Assembly (NCBI GenBank): GCA_047973435.1
Contig: JBKECA010000187.1
Location: forward strand, 1 to 64,000
Length of the DNA stretch: 64,000 bases
Origin: JBKECA01 sp047973435
GTDB taxonomy: Bacteria > Planctomycetota > Planctomycetia > Planctomycetales > Planctomycetaceae
Direction of reading: 5' to 3'
In this document: in pieces, positions 18,870 through 26,437 of the stretch
Layout: each line of letters begins with the position of its first letter
Position numbering within the stretch: the stretch's first letter is position 1
Notes under the pieces: model-generated
The model's database searches: none
Seen by the model: the letters and a program-made list of their open reading frames with translations, nothing else
Told to the model about the DNA's origin: nothing
Program-made: the position numbers and the translations under genes

Positions 18870-19556
18870 TCAAAGGTACGGCGGGTCGAAGTTGTTGAGT
18901 CGGCAGGTTTGCAGCGATGCTTCACGCTGTATTGCGGCAGCCACCAGCGTGCGATCGTACCACCAAAAGCCCAGCAGCAGCGCTGTCAGGAGGACGTGCT
19001 CCAGAATTCCGAATAGCCGCAAGTGGAAGTGATGCAATGCCACTGCCGCCCAGGCGACAATCCCCAGCAAGACGAAACCAAACGCCAATAGACTCCACTG
19101 TTGATTGCGAAGCCCCCCTTGCGCCAACACCCAGGCATAGCCAACGAAGGCGCCGAAGGCGAACAGGACATGCCCTTGCCCCGGTTCTCCCCACGGCATG
19201 ACCAACTGCAATTGGCAGCAGCAGGCGATCCCCAGTACCAGCACCTCTTCCCATTCGTTGCCTTGAATCATGCGGAAAAACAGCCGCACTGCCGCCAGCA
19301 AAGGTGCGAGGATGATCGCGTCCCCGATGAACCAGAAGTCTCGCCCTTGCAGCAGACTGATCGGCAGCCACAGCCGATGCTCGGGATCGATCACCCAGCC
19401 GACCACCCTCAGCGCCGCCATCGCGATGAGTACAGGCACGATGGGAGCGCCAATCGCGTTCTGCGTTGTCGACAGCGATGCCGCCGTGTCGACGCTGGAC
19501 CGTGCGCCGTCTTGGCTGGAACGTCTGAGGCGATTGGGACGGAATGTCGAACTCAT
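18870..19556 (-). CDS. Multi-span membrane protein of unknown function
   Basis: A 228-residue protein with roughly six hydrophobic segments: IVPVLIAMAALRVVGWVI, FIGDAIILAPLLAAVRLFF, VLVLGIACCCQLQLVM, VLFAFGAFVGYAWVLA, LLAFGFVLLGIVAWAAVALHH and LFGILEHVLLTALLLGFWWY. The N-terminus is hydrophilic and rich in Ser/Arg. The start chosen is the ATG giving MSSTFRPNRL; the open frame continues upstream into the DUF1501 gene in another phase, which is clearly a shadow. No known family is evident. It starts 11 bases after the DUF1501 stop on the same strand, so the two are probably co-transcribed, and a terminator follows. Confidence 0.72.
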   Translation of the reverse strand: MSSTFRPNRLRRSSQDGARSSVDTAASLSTTQNAIGAPIVPVLIAMAALRVVGWVIDPEHRLWLPISLLQGRDFWFIGDAIILAPLLAAVRLFFRMIQGNEWEEVLVLGIACCCQLQLVMPWGEPGQGHVLFAFGAFVGYAWVLAQGGLRNQQWSLLAFGFVLLGIVAWAAVALHHFHLRLFGILEHVLLTALLLGFWWYDRTLVAAAIQREASLQTCRLNNFDPPYL

Positions 19557-19567
19557 GCCGTCCGCCG

Positions 19568-20989
19568 TCAGATCAGAATGTCCGTGACGACCTTCCCCGA
19601 CACATTCGTCAGTCGCTCGTCCCGGCCGTTGTGAAAGTAGGTCAGCTGTTCGTGGTCGACGCCGAGCAGGTGCAGGATGGTGGCGTGCAGATCGTGGATG
19701 TGCACCGGGTTCTCGACGGCCCGCAGACCGACGGCGTCGGTCGCACCGTAGGTCATTCCCCCCTTGACCCCGCCGCCGGCCAGCACCACGCTGTAGCCCC
19801 ACGGGTTGTGATCGCGTCCCTTCCCCTTCTCGCTCATTGGCATGCGGCCGAACTCGCCCCCCCAGATAACGAGCGTGTCGTCCAGCAGACCGCGCTGTCG
19901 CAGATCGCGGAGCAAGCCGGCCACAGGGAGATCGGTCGCCCCGCAGTACCGGCTATGGTTGTTGAGGACGTCCGCGTGTGCATCCCAGCCGTTGGTGTTG
20001 CCGGAGTACAGCTGCACGAACCGCACGCCCCGCTCGATCATGCGACGCGCCAGCAGACACCGCGTGCCGAACTCCCGCGAGTGGGGCTGATCGATCCCGT
20101 ACAGCGACAGCGTCGCGGCGGTCTCGCCCGACAGATCGACCAGCGCCGGGGCGGTCGACTGCATCCGAAAAGCCAACTCGTACGATTCGATGCGGGCGGC
20201 GAGTTCGTCGTCGAAGTCCCGCGCAGCAAGGTGTTCTTCGTTGCGATCGCGAATGAAGTCCAGCACCCGTCGCTGCCGCGCTTCCGTCATGTCCGCGGGG
20301 CGATTGAGATGCAGAATCGGTGCGCTCACCGGTCGGACGGTCGTCCCCTGAAAGCTGGCCGGAAGATATCCACTCCCCCACGCGGGCGGGCCCCCTTTGA
20401 TCCCGCCGGCCGGGTCGGGCAGAACGACAAATGCCGGCAGGTCGCGGTTCTCCGTGCCCAGGCCATAGGCGACCCAGCTCCCGAGACTCGGTCGCCCCAT
20501 CAGAATGCTGCCGGTGTTCATCTGATAGACCGACTGCGGATGGTTCACGCTATCGCCGTGACAGCTCCGCAGCACGCAGAGTTCGTCGGCGCACTCCGCC
20601 ATGTGGGGCAGGAAGTCGCTGATCTCGATGCCCGACTCCCCTCGTTGCCGAAACGGCTTGACCGGCCCCAGCAGCGGGTTCGACGCCACCCGACGGCGGG
20701 TCATCACGGGACCAAAGCTCTCCGGCAAAGGCTGCCCCGCGTACTTCGCCAGATCGGGCTTAGAGTCGAACAAGTCGACATGACTCGGCCCGCCGTGCAT
20801 GAACAGGTAGATCACCTGCTTGGCCCGCGGGACAAAGTGCGGAGCGTGCGAAGCGACGAACTCGGCGGCTGCACCGGAACCGGCAACTCCATCACGGGCG
20901 AGCAGCGTTGAGCACGCAATCGCGCCCAAGCCTCCCCCCGCGCGGAGCAGGAAGTCGCGACGAGTCGGTGTTGGCGTCGGCTCAACCAT
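19568..20989 (-). CDS. DUF1501 domain protein with Tat signal (sulfatase-like fold)
   Basis: A 473-residue exported protein. The N-terminus carries a twin-arginine signal (TRRDFLLRAGGGLGAIACS). The family blocks are visible: AKQVIYLFMHGGPSHVDLFD, then SFGPVMTRRRVASN, a long middle with GSWVAYGLGTENRDLPAFVV, and the C-terminal VIWGGEFGRMPMSEKGKGRD-HNP region. Conserved His and Asp residues resemble the alkaline phosphatase/sulfatase superfamily, but the activity of DUF1501 is not established. In planctomycetes it usually stands beside a DUF1549/DUF1553 cytochrome-like partner; here none is adjacent. The ATG giving MVEPTPTPTRRDF places the Tat motif near the start, and the 15-residue longer form is less likely. 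Confidence 0.93.
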   Translation of the reverse strand: MVEPTPTPTRRDFLLRAGGGLGAIACSTLLARDGVAGSGAAAEFVASHAPHFVPRAKQVIYLFMHGGPSHVDLFDSKPDLAKYAGQPLPESFGPVMTRRRVASNPLLGPVKPFRQRGESGIEISDFLPHMAECADELCVLRSCHGDSVNHPQSVYQMNTGSILMGRPSLGSWVAYGLGTENRDLPAFVVLPDPAGGIKGGPPAWGSGYLPASFQGTTVRPVSAPILHLNRPADMTEARQRRVLDFIRDRNEEHLAARDFDDELAARIESYELAFRMQSTAPALVDLSGETAATLSLYGIDQPHSREFGTRCLLARRMIERGVRFVQLYSGNTNGWDAHADVLNNHSRYCGATDLPVAGLLRDLRQRGLLDDTLVIWGGEFGRMPMSEKGKGRDHNPWGYSVVLAGGGVKGGMTYGATDAVGLRAVENPVHIHDLHATILHLLGVDHEQLTYFHNGRDERLTNVSGKVVTDILI

Positions 20990-21429
20990 GCGATGTGCAA
21001 GAACGGGACGGAACAGCCTGATCGACTCTATCAAGAGGAATGTCCGTCGAGAAGCGGAGTCCGTCTGGGAATCGGGGCGATCGCCTTGCTCGAGCTGGGT
21101 CGTGCCGCGCTCCGACGTCGCGACCCGGACGCTTGGAACGACGCTCGAAGCCGGGGAATCTTACATGAGCGTCCGGGGCGCCTTCCGCAGACGGGCCGCC
21201 GCAGTTAGTACAAAGCGACCGCCCCGGCCCGGGAATAGGCCGCGCGGCCCATTCCGATGGGGTCTCGGGCTCAGAGCGATTGGACCGAGTCGACGGGCAA
21301 AGGCGGCTACACAACAAGCCCTTGGGGTGGACGTGAATTGTGATCCGTTTCCGTGACGGTGACCGTCTTGAGAATGCCAGGCGGCAACCTTGCCACGCCG
21401 TTCGCGGGCGAGTAGCATTCCCGCTCTCA
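20990..21429. other. Intergenic region between the DUF1501 gene and tRNA-Leu
   Basis: About 440 bases. It must contain the DUF1501 promoter (minus) and the tRNA promoter (plus), but no convincing -35/-10 pair stands out. Open frames here lack any recognisable motif. No dispersed repeat copy is present. Confidence 0.45.
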
Positions 21430-21514
21430 GCCCGAGTGGCGGAATTGGCAGACGCGCTAGCTTCAGGAGCTAGTGACCGTTACGGTCGTGGAGGTTCGAG
21501 TCCTCTCTCGGGCA
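21430..21514 (+). tRNA. tRNA-Leu (anticodon CAG)
   Basis: An 85-base class II tRNA. The acceptor arm pairs GCCCGAG with CTCGGGC, the D-arm region is TGGCGGAATTGGCAGACGC, and the anticodon stem GCTAG/CTAGT-type pairing encloses a CTTCAGG-type loop with anticodon CAG. A long variable arm (GTGACCGTTACGGTCGT) is typical of leucine tRNAs, and the T arm contains GGTTCGAGTCC. CCA is not encoded. A strong terminator follows. Confidence 0.97.
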
Positions 21515-21521
21515 CATCTAA

Positions 21522-21558
21522 CCCCATGTTGCACAATACTTTGCGACATGGGGTTTTT
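21522..21558 (+). terminator. Rho-independent terminator after tRNA-Leu
   Basis: The stem AACCCCATGT/ACATGGGGTT encloses a 16-base loop and runs into TTTTT. It lies 7 bases after the tRNA end, so it is a clear terminator for the tRNA transcript. Confidence 0.85.
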
Positions 21559-21699
21559 CGTGCCATTTGGGTAGGTCTCGTTTTGGGTAGGTTTTGGACG
21601 GCAATCGGGAGGGCTGAAAAAAAGTTACGTCGATTGGTCCAAACTTCCAGACTCTCTCCCCCAGTCCAAAATTTGCACTGCCCCAGCCCTACATAGGGC

Positions 21700-21885
21700 A
21701 TGGAATCCAAGCTCAAAAAAATTGCCATCGGTGCGGCCATCGCTGGCGCAGGTGCAGCTCTCACCTACCTCTCACAATACGTCAGCGGTCAGATTTTGGA
21801 CTGTGGACGCCTCTACTGACTGCGGCTCTCTCTCTGGCCGTCAATGCTGTCAGGAAGCTCGCTGAGAGTATGGAACAGGGAAAAG
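21700..21885 (+). pseudogene. Frameshifted small phage-like (holin-like) membrane protein
   Basis: An ATG at 21700 opens a short frame giving MESKLKKIAIGAAIAGAGAA, then LTYLSQYVSGQ, where the frame runs to a TGA at 21817-21819. If one base is missing near 21790-21793, translation continues in another frame as DFGLWTPLLTAALSLAVNAVRKL. The two halves together resemble the small two-segment membrane proteins often carried by phages and integrative elements, with a first helix rich in Gly/Ala and a second segment ending in VNAVRK. The second half then enters the 35-base repeats, so the original end is uncertain. I treat it as a pseudogene from a past insertion beside the tRNA. A sequencing error or a real 39-residue protein are alternatives. 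Confidence 0.5.
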
Positions 21886-21956
21886 AGAACAGCGAAAAGA
21901 GACCCGACCCCTTTTCTGTCTGGAACAGCGAAAAGAGACCTGACCCCTTTTCTGTC
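21886..21956 (+). repeat. Two direct repeats of 35 bases
   Basis: Units 21886-21920 and 21922-21956 read GAACAGCGAAAAGAGACC, then a C or T, then GACCCCTTTTCTGTC. They differ at about two positions. Shorter CTTTTCTGTCC echoes follow up to about 21981. The mirrored AAAAGAG/CTTTTCT halves give each unit weak dyad symmetry. Confidence 0.75.
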
Positions 21957-21981
21957 CTTTTCTGTCCTCCCTTTTCTGTCC

Positions 21982-22902
21982 TCAGACCGCTTTCCGTGTC
22001 CAGTCGAGTCGATAGATACGCCCGCACTTTAGGCCACAGACGATCGCTTCACCCAGCGGGTCGCAGGCAACCGATTCGATGTCGTCCGGGGTGGAGGTCG
22101 ACCAGAGGATTTCTCCGTCGGCATCGAGCCAGAACAGCTTGCGTTCGATGGTTGCCGCAACAATGCGCTGTCCGTCGAAGCTGACGTCCACCCGGCTGGC
22201 GGTTCCATCAAGGACGTACGCCCCAATCGTGCGCCCATCGCCGTCGTAGACTTGAACGCCGTGCGACTGGCAGGCGAGATACAGAAGGTGTCCATCGCCC
22301 GCGACAGCCAGGCTGCCGACGTTGGACCAGAGTTTGTCGCTCCAGACGGGCTGACCGTCCAGCTGATGCAAACAAACGAGGCCATGTTCGGCGCTGGCGG
22401 CGATGAGCGGCTCCGTCGTGACGAATCGCGCGAACGCGATCGGTCGCATGGTATCGAACTGGGAGAGCCGCTTCTTGGCGGCGTCATAGACGCGGTTGCT
22501 CCGGTCGGAACAGGCGACGAAAACCTGTCCGCCAAAGGGCGCCATCGCAACTGCGATAATGGGGTCGGGAAGTTCCAACTGCCACTGCGACTGCAGGACA
22601 TGATTGAGAAAGTGCAGTGTCCCTTCGCCGCAGACGGCGACACCAAAATGGCCGTCGTCGCTCCAGGCGAGGAATCGCACTGCGTTGTGCAGCCGCGTGA
22701 TGGCGGCGATGCGCCCCAGTCGATCGAGCCGGCAAAGGATGCCGTCCGCGTCGGCGACGAAGGTTTCTCCCGACTCCCGCGCCGTCGCCAGCGCGGTTAA
22801 CGATCCTTCCGCCACAAACGACCAGCCGAGTGCTGGCGTCGCGCCGGTCCCCCGTCGGATCCAGTCGGCACCGGCAGGAGAGGGGGCGGACGATTCGCTC
22901 AT
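21982..22902 (-). CDS. WD40/PQQ-like beta-propeller protein
   Basis: A 306-residue protein with repeated beta-blade text: AITRLHNAVRFLAWSDDGHFGVAV, PIIAVAMAPFGGQVFVACSD, NVGSLAVAGDGHLLYLACQ, SRVDVSFDGQRIVAATIERK, and IESVACDPLGEAIVCGLKCG. Each unit ends in a tryptophan- or tyrosine-containing strand such as KLFWLDADGEILWS, as in quinoprotein- or WD40-like propellers. There is no signal peptide, so it is likely cytoplasmic. No catalytic residues are evident and the role may be scaffold or binding. Its ATG overlaps the TGA of the upstream S41 protease by 4 bases (ATGA), so translation of the two is coupled. The C-terminus abuts the short direct repeats. Confidence 0.8.
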   Translation of the reverse strand: MSESSAPSPAGADWIRRGTGATPALGWSFVAEGSLTALATARESGETFVADADGILCRLDRLGRIAAITRLHNAVRFLAWSDDGHFGVAVCGEGTLHFLNHVLQSQWQLELPDPIIAVAMAPFGGQVFVACSDRSNRVYDAAKKRLSQFDTMRPIAFARFVTTEPLIAASAEHGLVCLHQLDGQPVWSDKLWSNVGSLAVAGDGHLLYLACQSHGVQVYDGDGRTIGAYVLDGTASRVDVSFDGQRIVAATIERKLFWLDADGEILWSTSTPDDIESVACDPLGEAIVCGLKCGRIYRLDWTRKAV

Positions 22903-24536
22903 CGACTGGAGACGGTTTGTGCGTTGCGGATGACGTCAAGCGCTTTGGTCAGGTCGAGGTCCTGGGCCAGGTCCACATCCCCCAGCGGGCGAATGAAGTC
23001 GCTGTCTTCGGGCCATTCCACCTTCACGTCCGGCGCGACGCCGATCTTACTCAGCCAGTGACCGTTGGGGGAGAGAAACTTGGCCGTCGTCAGCCGCAAT
23101 CCCGTTCCGCCGCGGACGGGGTAGATGCTCTGCACGGACCATTTCCCGTAAGACTTGCGGCCGACGATCGTTCCACGCCGGTGGTCTCGCACGGCCCCGG
23201 CCACGATTTCACTCGCGGAGGCGCTGTTTTCATCGATGATGAGGACGAGCGGTATGTCCCAGGTGCCAGGTGCGTGAGCTGTGAACTGCTGGTTCTGGTC
23301 GGGCGTGCGACCCTTCGTGCTGACGAGGACACCGGCTTCAATGAACAGGTCGAGCACATCGGCCGCTTGCTGCAACAAGCCTCCCGGGTTGCCACGGACG
23401 TCCCAGATCAGCGATCGCATGCCTTCACGATTGAGTTTGTGCAAAGTCATCTGCATTTCAAAGGCGGTCGATTCCTGGAAACCGGTCTGCTGGATGTAGG
23501 CGATGCCCCGTTCGGCGTCGATGATTTTGGCAACCGGAACGCTCCGTACTTCCACCTTGCGGCGGACACAGGAAATGTCTTGCGCTTCGGTGCGGCGAGG
23601 CGAACTCACGCTGAGGTCGACGCGGCTGCCGGGAGAACCGGTCAACAGTCCCGCAGCTTCCTCAGTGGTCATAAACCGACAGTCGTGGCCGTTGATCCGG
23701 GTCAGGTGATCGCCGGGACGCAGTCCGGATTCGGACGCGGGGCTTTCCGGCAGGACGTTCCGTAGCGCCATGCCTTTGCCGAGTTCCGCCTCCATGACGA
23801 TGCCGATGCCGACGAACTCGCCTTTCATGTTGTCGTGCAGGTCGTCGTTGCGACTGGGCGTGAGCACGCTGCTGTAGTCGTCGAGACAGTTGCAGGCACC
23901 GAAGACGAACTCCATCACAACCGCGGAGTCGCTGAGTCCGAGGAGTTCGCGACTTTTGTCGGCAATTTCGTTGACGATCTGACGGGCACCTTCACGGTAA
24001 TAGACGGGCTTGTTCCAGTACCGCTGGAACAGCAGGTCCTTGAGCTGCTTGATGCGTTTGGGATCGGCTCCAAACAGATGCTGGGCGACGAATTTTTCGT
24101 TGGACAGGGCGAGCCACAGACTTTCGGTTCCGTGGGCCACGACCGAGGTGGTGCTGATCTCGTCGACGTAATTGCCGCGGATGCGGTCGAGGATGGCGTC
24201 GTAGAGTTCCAGGGCGTCGTGTCGCGACAGATGCAGCATCGACTGCTTGAACGACTCGTCCGAGTAGCGTCGCTCGATACTGAAGTGAATCTTCGCGCGT
24301 CGCAGCCCGTAGGTAAGGGTGGCGTCCTCGGGGAACTTCTTCAGCGCGGTTTCGTAGTAATCGATGGCGTCGCGCCACTGATGACCCTGTTCGAGAGTGG
24401 CCCCTTGAGTGGCGGCGGTCTGAGCGTCGCGGGGGACCTCAGCGGTCTTAAGGGCATGCGCCAGTCGTGGCTGGCAAAATGCCAGGACGACGACCAGGCT
24501 GATCCACCGAGCTTCTCGTAACAGACTTATCGGCAT
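22899..24536 (-). CDS. S41 family C-terminal processing protease
   Basis: A 545-residue exported serine protease. The signal peptide is LLREARWISLVVVLAFCQPRLAHA, right after the chosen ATG, which has a good ribosome site (AGAGGGG). The frame continues upstream by 69 residues without a signal. An N-terminal helical part contains a TPR-like unit (WRDAIDYYETALKKFPEDAT). A PDZ domain follows (KGMALRNVLPESPASESGLR, PGDHLTRINGHD). The catalytic domain shows GIAYIQQTGFQ, LIWDVRGNPGG, the nucleophile in DENSASASEIVAGA, and the Lys in GRKSYGKW. The Ser/Lys dyad is intact. It probably acts in the periplasm. It is the first gene of a two-gene unit with the beta-propeller protein. The substrate is unknown. 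Confidence 0.92.
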   Translation of the reverse strand: MPISLLREARWISLVVVLAFCQPRLAHALKTAEVPRDAQTAATQGATLEQGHQWRDAIDYYETALKKFPEDATLTYGLRRAKIHFSIERRYSDESFKQSMLHLSRHDALELYDAILDRIRGNYVDEISTTSVVAHGTESLWLALSNEKFVAQHLFGADPKRIKQLKDLLFQRYWNKPVYYREGARQIVNEIADKSRELLGLSDSAVVMEFVFGACNCLDDYSSVLTPSRNDDLHDNMKGEFVGIGIVMEAELGKGMALRNVLPESPASESGLRPGDHLTRINGHDCRFMTTEEAAGLLTGSPGSRVDLSVSSPRRTEAQDISCVRRKVEVRSVPVAKIIDAERGIAYIQQTGFQESTAFEMQMTLHKLNREGMRSLIWDVRGNPGGLLQQAADVLDLFIEAGVLVSTKGRTPDQNQQFTAHAPGTWDIPLVLIIDENSASASEIVAGAVRDHRRGTIVGRKSYGKWSVQSIYPVRGGTGLRLTTAKFLSPNGHWLSKIGVAPDVKVEWPEDSDFIRPLGDVDLAQDLDLTKALDVIRNAQTVSSR

Positions 24537-25134
24537 CGGACGTTCCCCTCTGGCGGCTTCGCGACCCGAAGCCGTGTTCCCGTCCGTGACGCGCCGCGGC
24601 GAATGCCGAGCCCCGCTGACTCTGGCCTTCGCCGTGCGATGACATCGAATCCGAGGGTAACCCGTTTCCCGGATCCGGTGCACTCGCAGGCTGCGTCCGG
24701 ACTTGTTCGTCAGGCGTCCTATGCCGTCCTGCTCGTGGGGCACCCCTGTCCCCTGTGAGCAACCTCCTGTGTTGACCTCCGCCTACAGGCCTGTTGCCGG
24801 TCGGCATCTGTTGCGGTTGTGCAACGTGAAGTCAGACGAAACTTAGGTCACGATGCCGCGCCGGGCTCGAAACCTCAAGTGTGGAACTTCAGCGAATCCC
24901 GGACGAAGGACGTTTTTGCGCGCGGTCGGTTCGGATATGCCGGATATCAGAGGGGGTAAAAATACGGAAAGATCGTCATTCGAATGGGTTCTTCCGTCAG
25001 GTTCCCCACAGCGGATTGAGGATGTGGCTCACCGTAAGCGATGGTGAGAGAGCAGATTACGATCGTTTGCCGGTTCGTGGTGAAATTGGATCGTCGGGCG
25101 CGACGAGCTGGGCATCGGCCACATGGCGGAAGCG

Positions 25135-25220
25135 ATACCGCACGCCGTCAATGTTGATACGTTTTGCCTCGCGGGGCTTTAGCGTCCAAATTATCTCACT
25201 CGTTGCCGCGGGCAGTATAA
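25135..25220 (-). repeat. Dispersed 80-90 bp repeat, copy 3
   Basis: A complete minus-strand copy. It ends TATACTGCCCGCGGCA on one side and GACGGCGTGCGGTATC on the other, with core AAGCCCCGCGAGGCAAAACG. Read on the minus strand it gives LPAATSEIIWTLKPREAKRI and continues NIDGVRYRF, with a W where most copies have R. Confidence 0.9.
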
Positions 25221-25496
25221 CACGAGCCGGCAACGGCCATCCACAACTCACAACGGTGGCCGCGTCAGAATGGCCCGAAGTGGAGTGTCCTGCCACGCCC
25301 GAAGGACGCTCCGGCTGCGCCGATTCGGGTCGCAGCTCGGCATGCCACACCAATCCCCTTTCGCGACTTCCGCGGTCCTCTTGTCAATACTGCGGCCGCA
25401 GGCCGCTTGGTATCCGCAGTGGCTGCGGTGTTCACGGCGGTTGCGTGACGAATGGACCTCGAAAGGGGACAGCGGACAGTCCGGGTCCGCCAAAGG

Positions 25497-25527
25497 CACA
25501 ACGCCCCCGAAATTCGAGGGCGTTGTG
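25497..25527 (-). terminator. Hairpin after the Cys-rich protein gene
   Basis: CACAACGCCCCCG and CGAGGGCGTTGTG pair with one mismatch around an AAATT loop, 24 bases beyond the stop at 25552. On the minus strand it is followed by CCTTTGG, so the T tract is weak. Strong stem and position support termination. Confidence 0.6.
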
Positions 25528-25551
25528 GAATTGTTTCAGGCGATTGGCAGA

Positions 25552-26328
25552 TCAGTTGCTGAAGCCGATCCCGCCACCCCCGCCTCCGCCGAAGCCACCG
25601 AAGGAGCCGAGATTGTTTCCGAAGGAGCCGGAGTTGTTGTAACCACCGCCGCCGACATGTCGGTAGTACATCGACTCAGCCTGGAAGCCATTGTAGCCTG
25701 GGCCGTACGGCGTGGAGACGACAGTCCGCTGTTCGGCGTCGGCGTTGCCGAAGTTGGACAGCACCGCGACAACCAGCTGACGACGGTGGGCGTCCAATTC
25801 GGGATTCGAGTTGTTCTCGCTGCGTTCGACGACGACCGGGAACGGCGTGCTTCGCATGCGGGCGGCAATCTCCCAGAGGTGATCGCGGCCATCGGGGGTG
25901 AGGCGGGCCGTATCCCCGACGAAATCATGGCTGTAGATGATGAAGTCGACCGCTTCGGCGTTCGTTTCCATCACCTGATACCAGGCCCGATTGGTGGTTC
26001 CCAGCGGCAAGGTGTCCGGGATGGCGTTGGAGCGCTGATAGAAGGCGCTACAAAGCCGCAGGTCGGCGTTCGTCAGACAGGCGCTGGTTTTGCGATAGGC
26101 GCCGCCCACAACGCCACAGCCGCCAGGTCCGCAGCCGGTTCGGCAACCGCGGGCCGTGCCACAGCTGTCGCCGCAGGGATCACAGCCGCAGGAGTCGTAC
26201 CCGCAGGCGTTGGCCCGGCAAGTGCGGGGACCGCAACCGCTGCACGAGCCAAAGTGGACGCATCCGCTGCTGGCGGCCAGCAGGCCGCACAGGGAAGCGA
26301 GTCCTAGGAATCGAATTCGGAGGGACAT
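25552..26328 (-). CDS. Exported cysteine/glycine-rich lipoprotein, possibly OmpA-like
   Basis: A 258-residue protein. The signal peptide ends in a lipobox-like LAASSGC (about residue 23). Then follows a Cys/Gly cluster (about 23-75) with some fourteen cysteines in CGxDxCGC-type spacing, suggesting many disulphides or metal binding. The middle (about 115-205) includes VDFIIYSHDFVGDTARL, PDGRDHLWEIAARM, VVVERSENNSNPELDAHRRQ and LVVAVLSNFG, a pattern reminiscent of the OmpA C-terminal peptidoglycan-binding fold, though key residues are not exact. The C-terminus is Gly/Ser/Asn-rich (GGFGGGGGGGIGF). The start ATG gives MSLRIRFLGL. The function is unknown, with a cell-envelope location likely. The secretin gene lies just upstream on the same strand. 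Confidence 0.72.
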   Translation of the reverse strand: MSLRIRFLGLASLCGLLAASSGCVHFGSCSGCGPRTCRANACGYDSCGCDPCGDSCGTARGCRTGCGPGGCGVVGGAYRKTSACLTNADLRLCSAFYQRSNAIPDTLPLGTTNRAWYQVMETNAEAVDFIIYSHDFVGDTARLTPDGRDHLWEIAARMRSTPFPVVVERSENNSNPELDAHRRQLVVAVLSNFGNADAEQRTVVSTPYGPGYNGFQAESMYYRHVGGGGYNNSGSFGNNLGSFGGFGGGGGGGIGFSN

Positions 26329-26437
26329 GGGTCGTCCTCAGGGTTGTCGCAACGAATCGCGCGCGTCCCGCGGCGTTCCGGCAGTGGGTCAAAGTCTCAC
26401 GTTTTGTCTCGAACAGTGATAGGGGGACGGTGTTCCT

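Larger units (their letters stand above)
24537..25551. other. Long intergenic region with one dispersed repeat and a terminator
   Basis: About 1 kb with no gene I can support. It contains repeat copy 3 at 25135-25220 and the hairpin at 25497-25527. Several open frames cross it, but their translations are of the arginine/serine/proline-rich kind expected from non-coding GC-rich DNA. The promoter of the S41 gene must lie near its left end. Confidence 0.5.

Noticed and set aside
17806..19032. 408-residue plus-strand frame across the SAM methyltransferase and membrane-protein genes
   Set aside because: It overlaps two minus-strand genes and a terminator, and lacks any recognisable motif.
25270..26307. 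345-residue plus-strand frame opposite the Cys-rich lipoprotein
   Set aside because: Ala/Gly/Val-rich antisense reading of Gly/Cys codons; the minus-strand frame has a signal peptide and lipobox.
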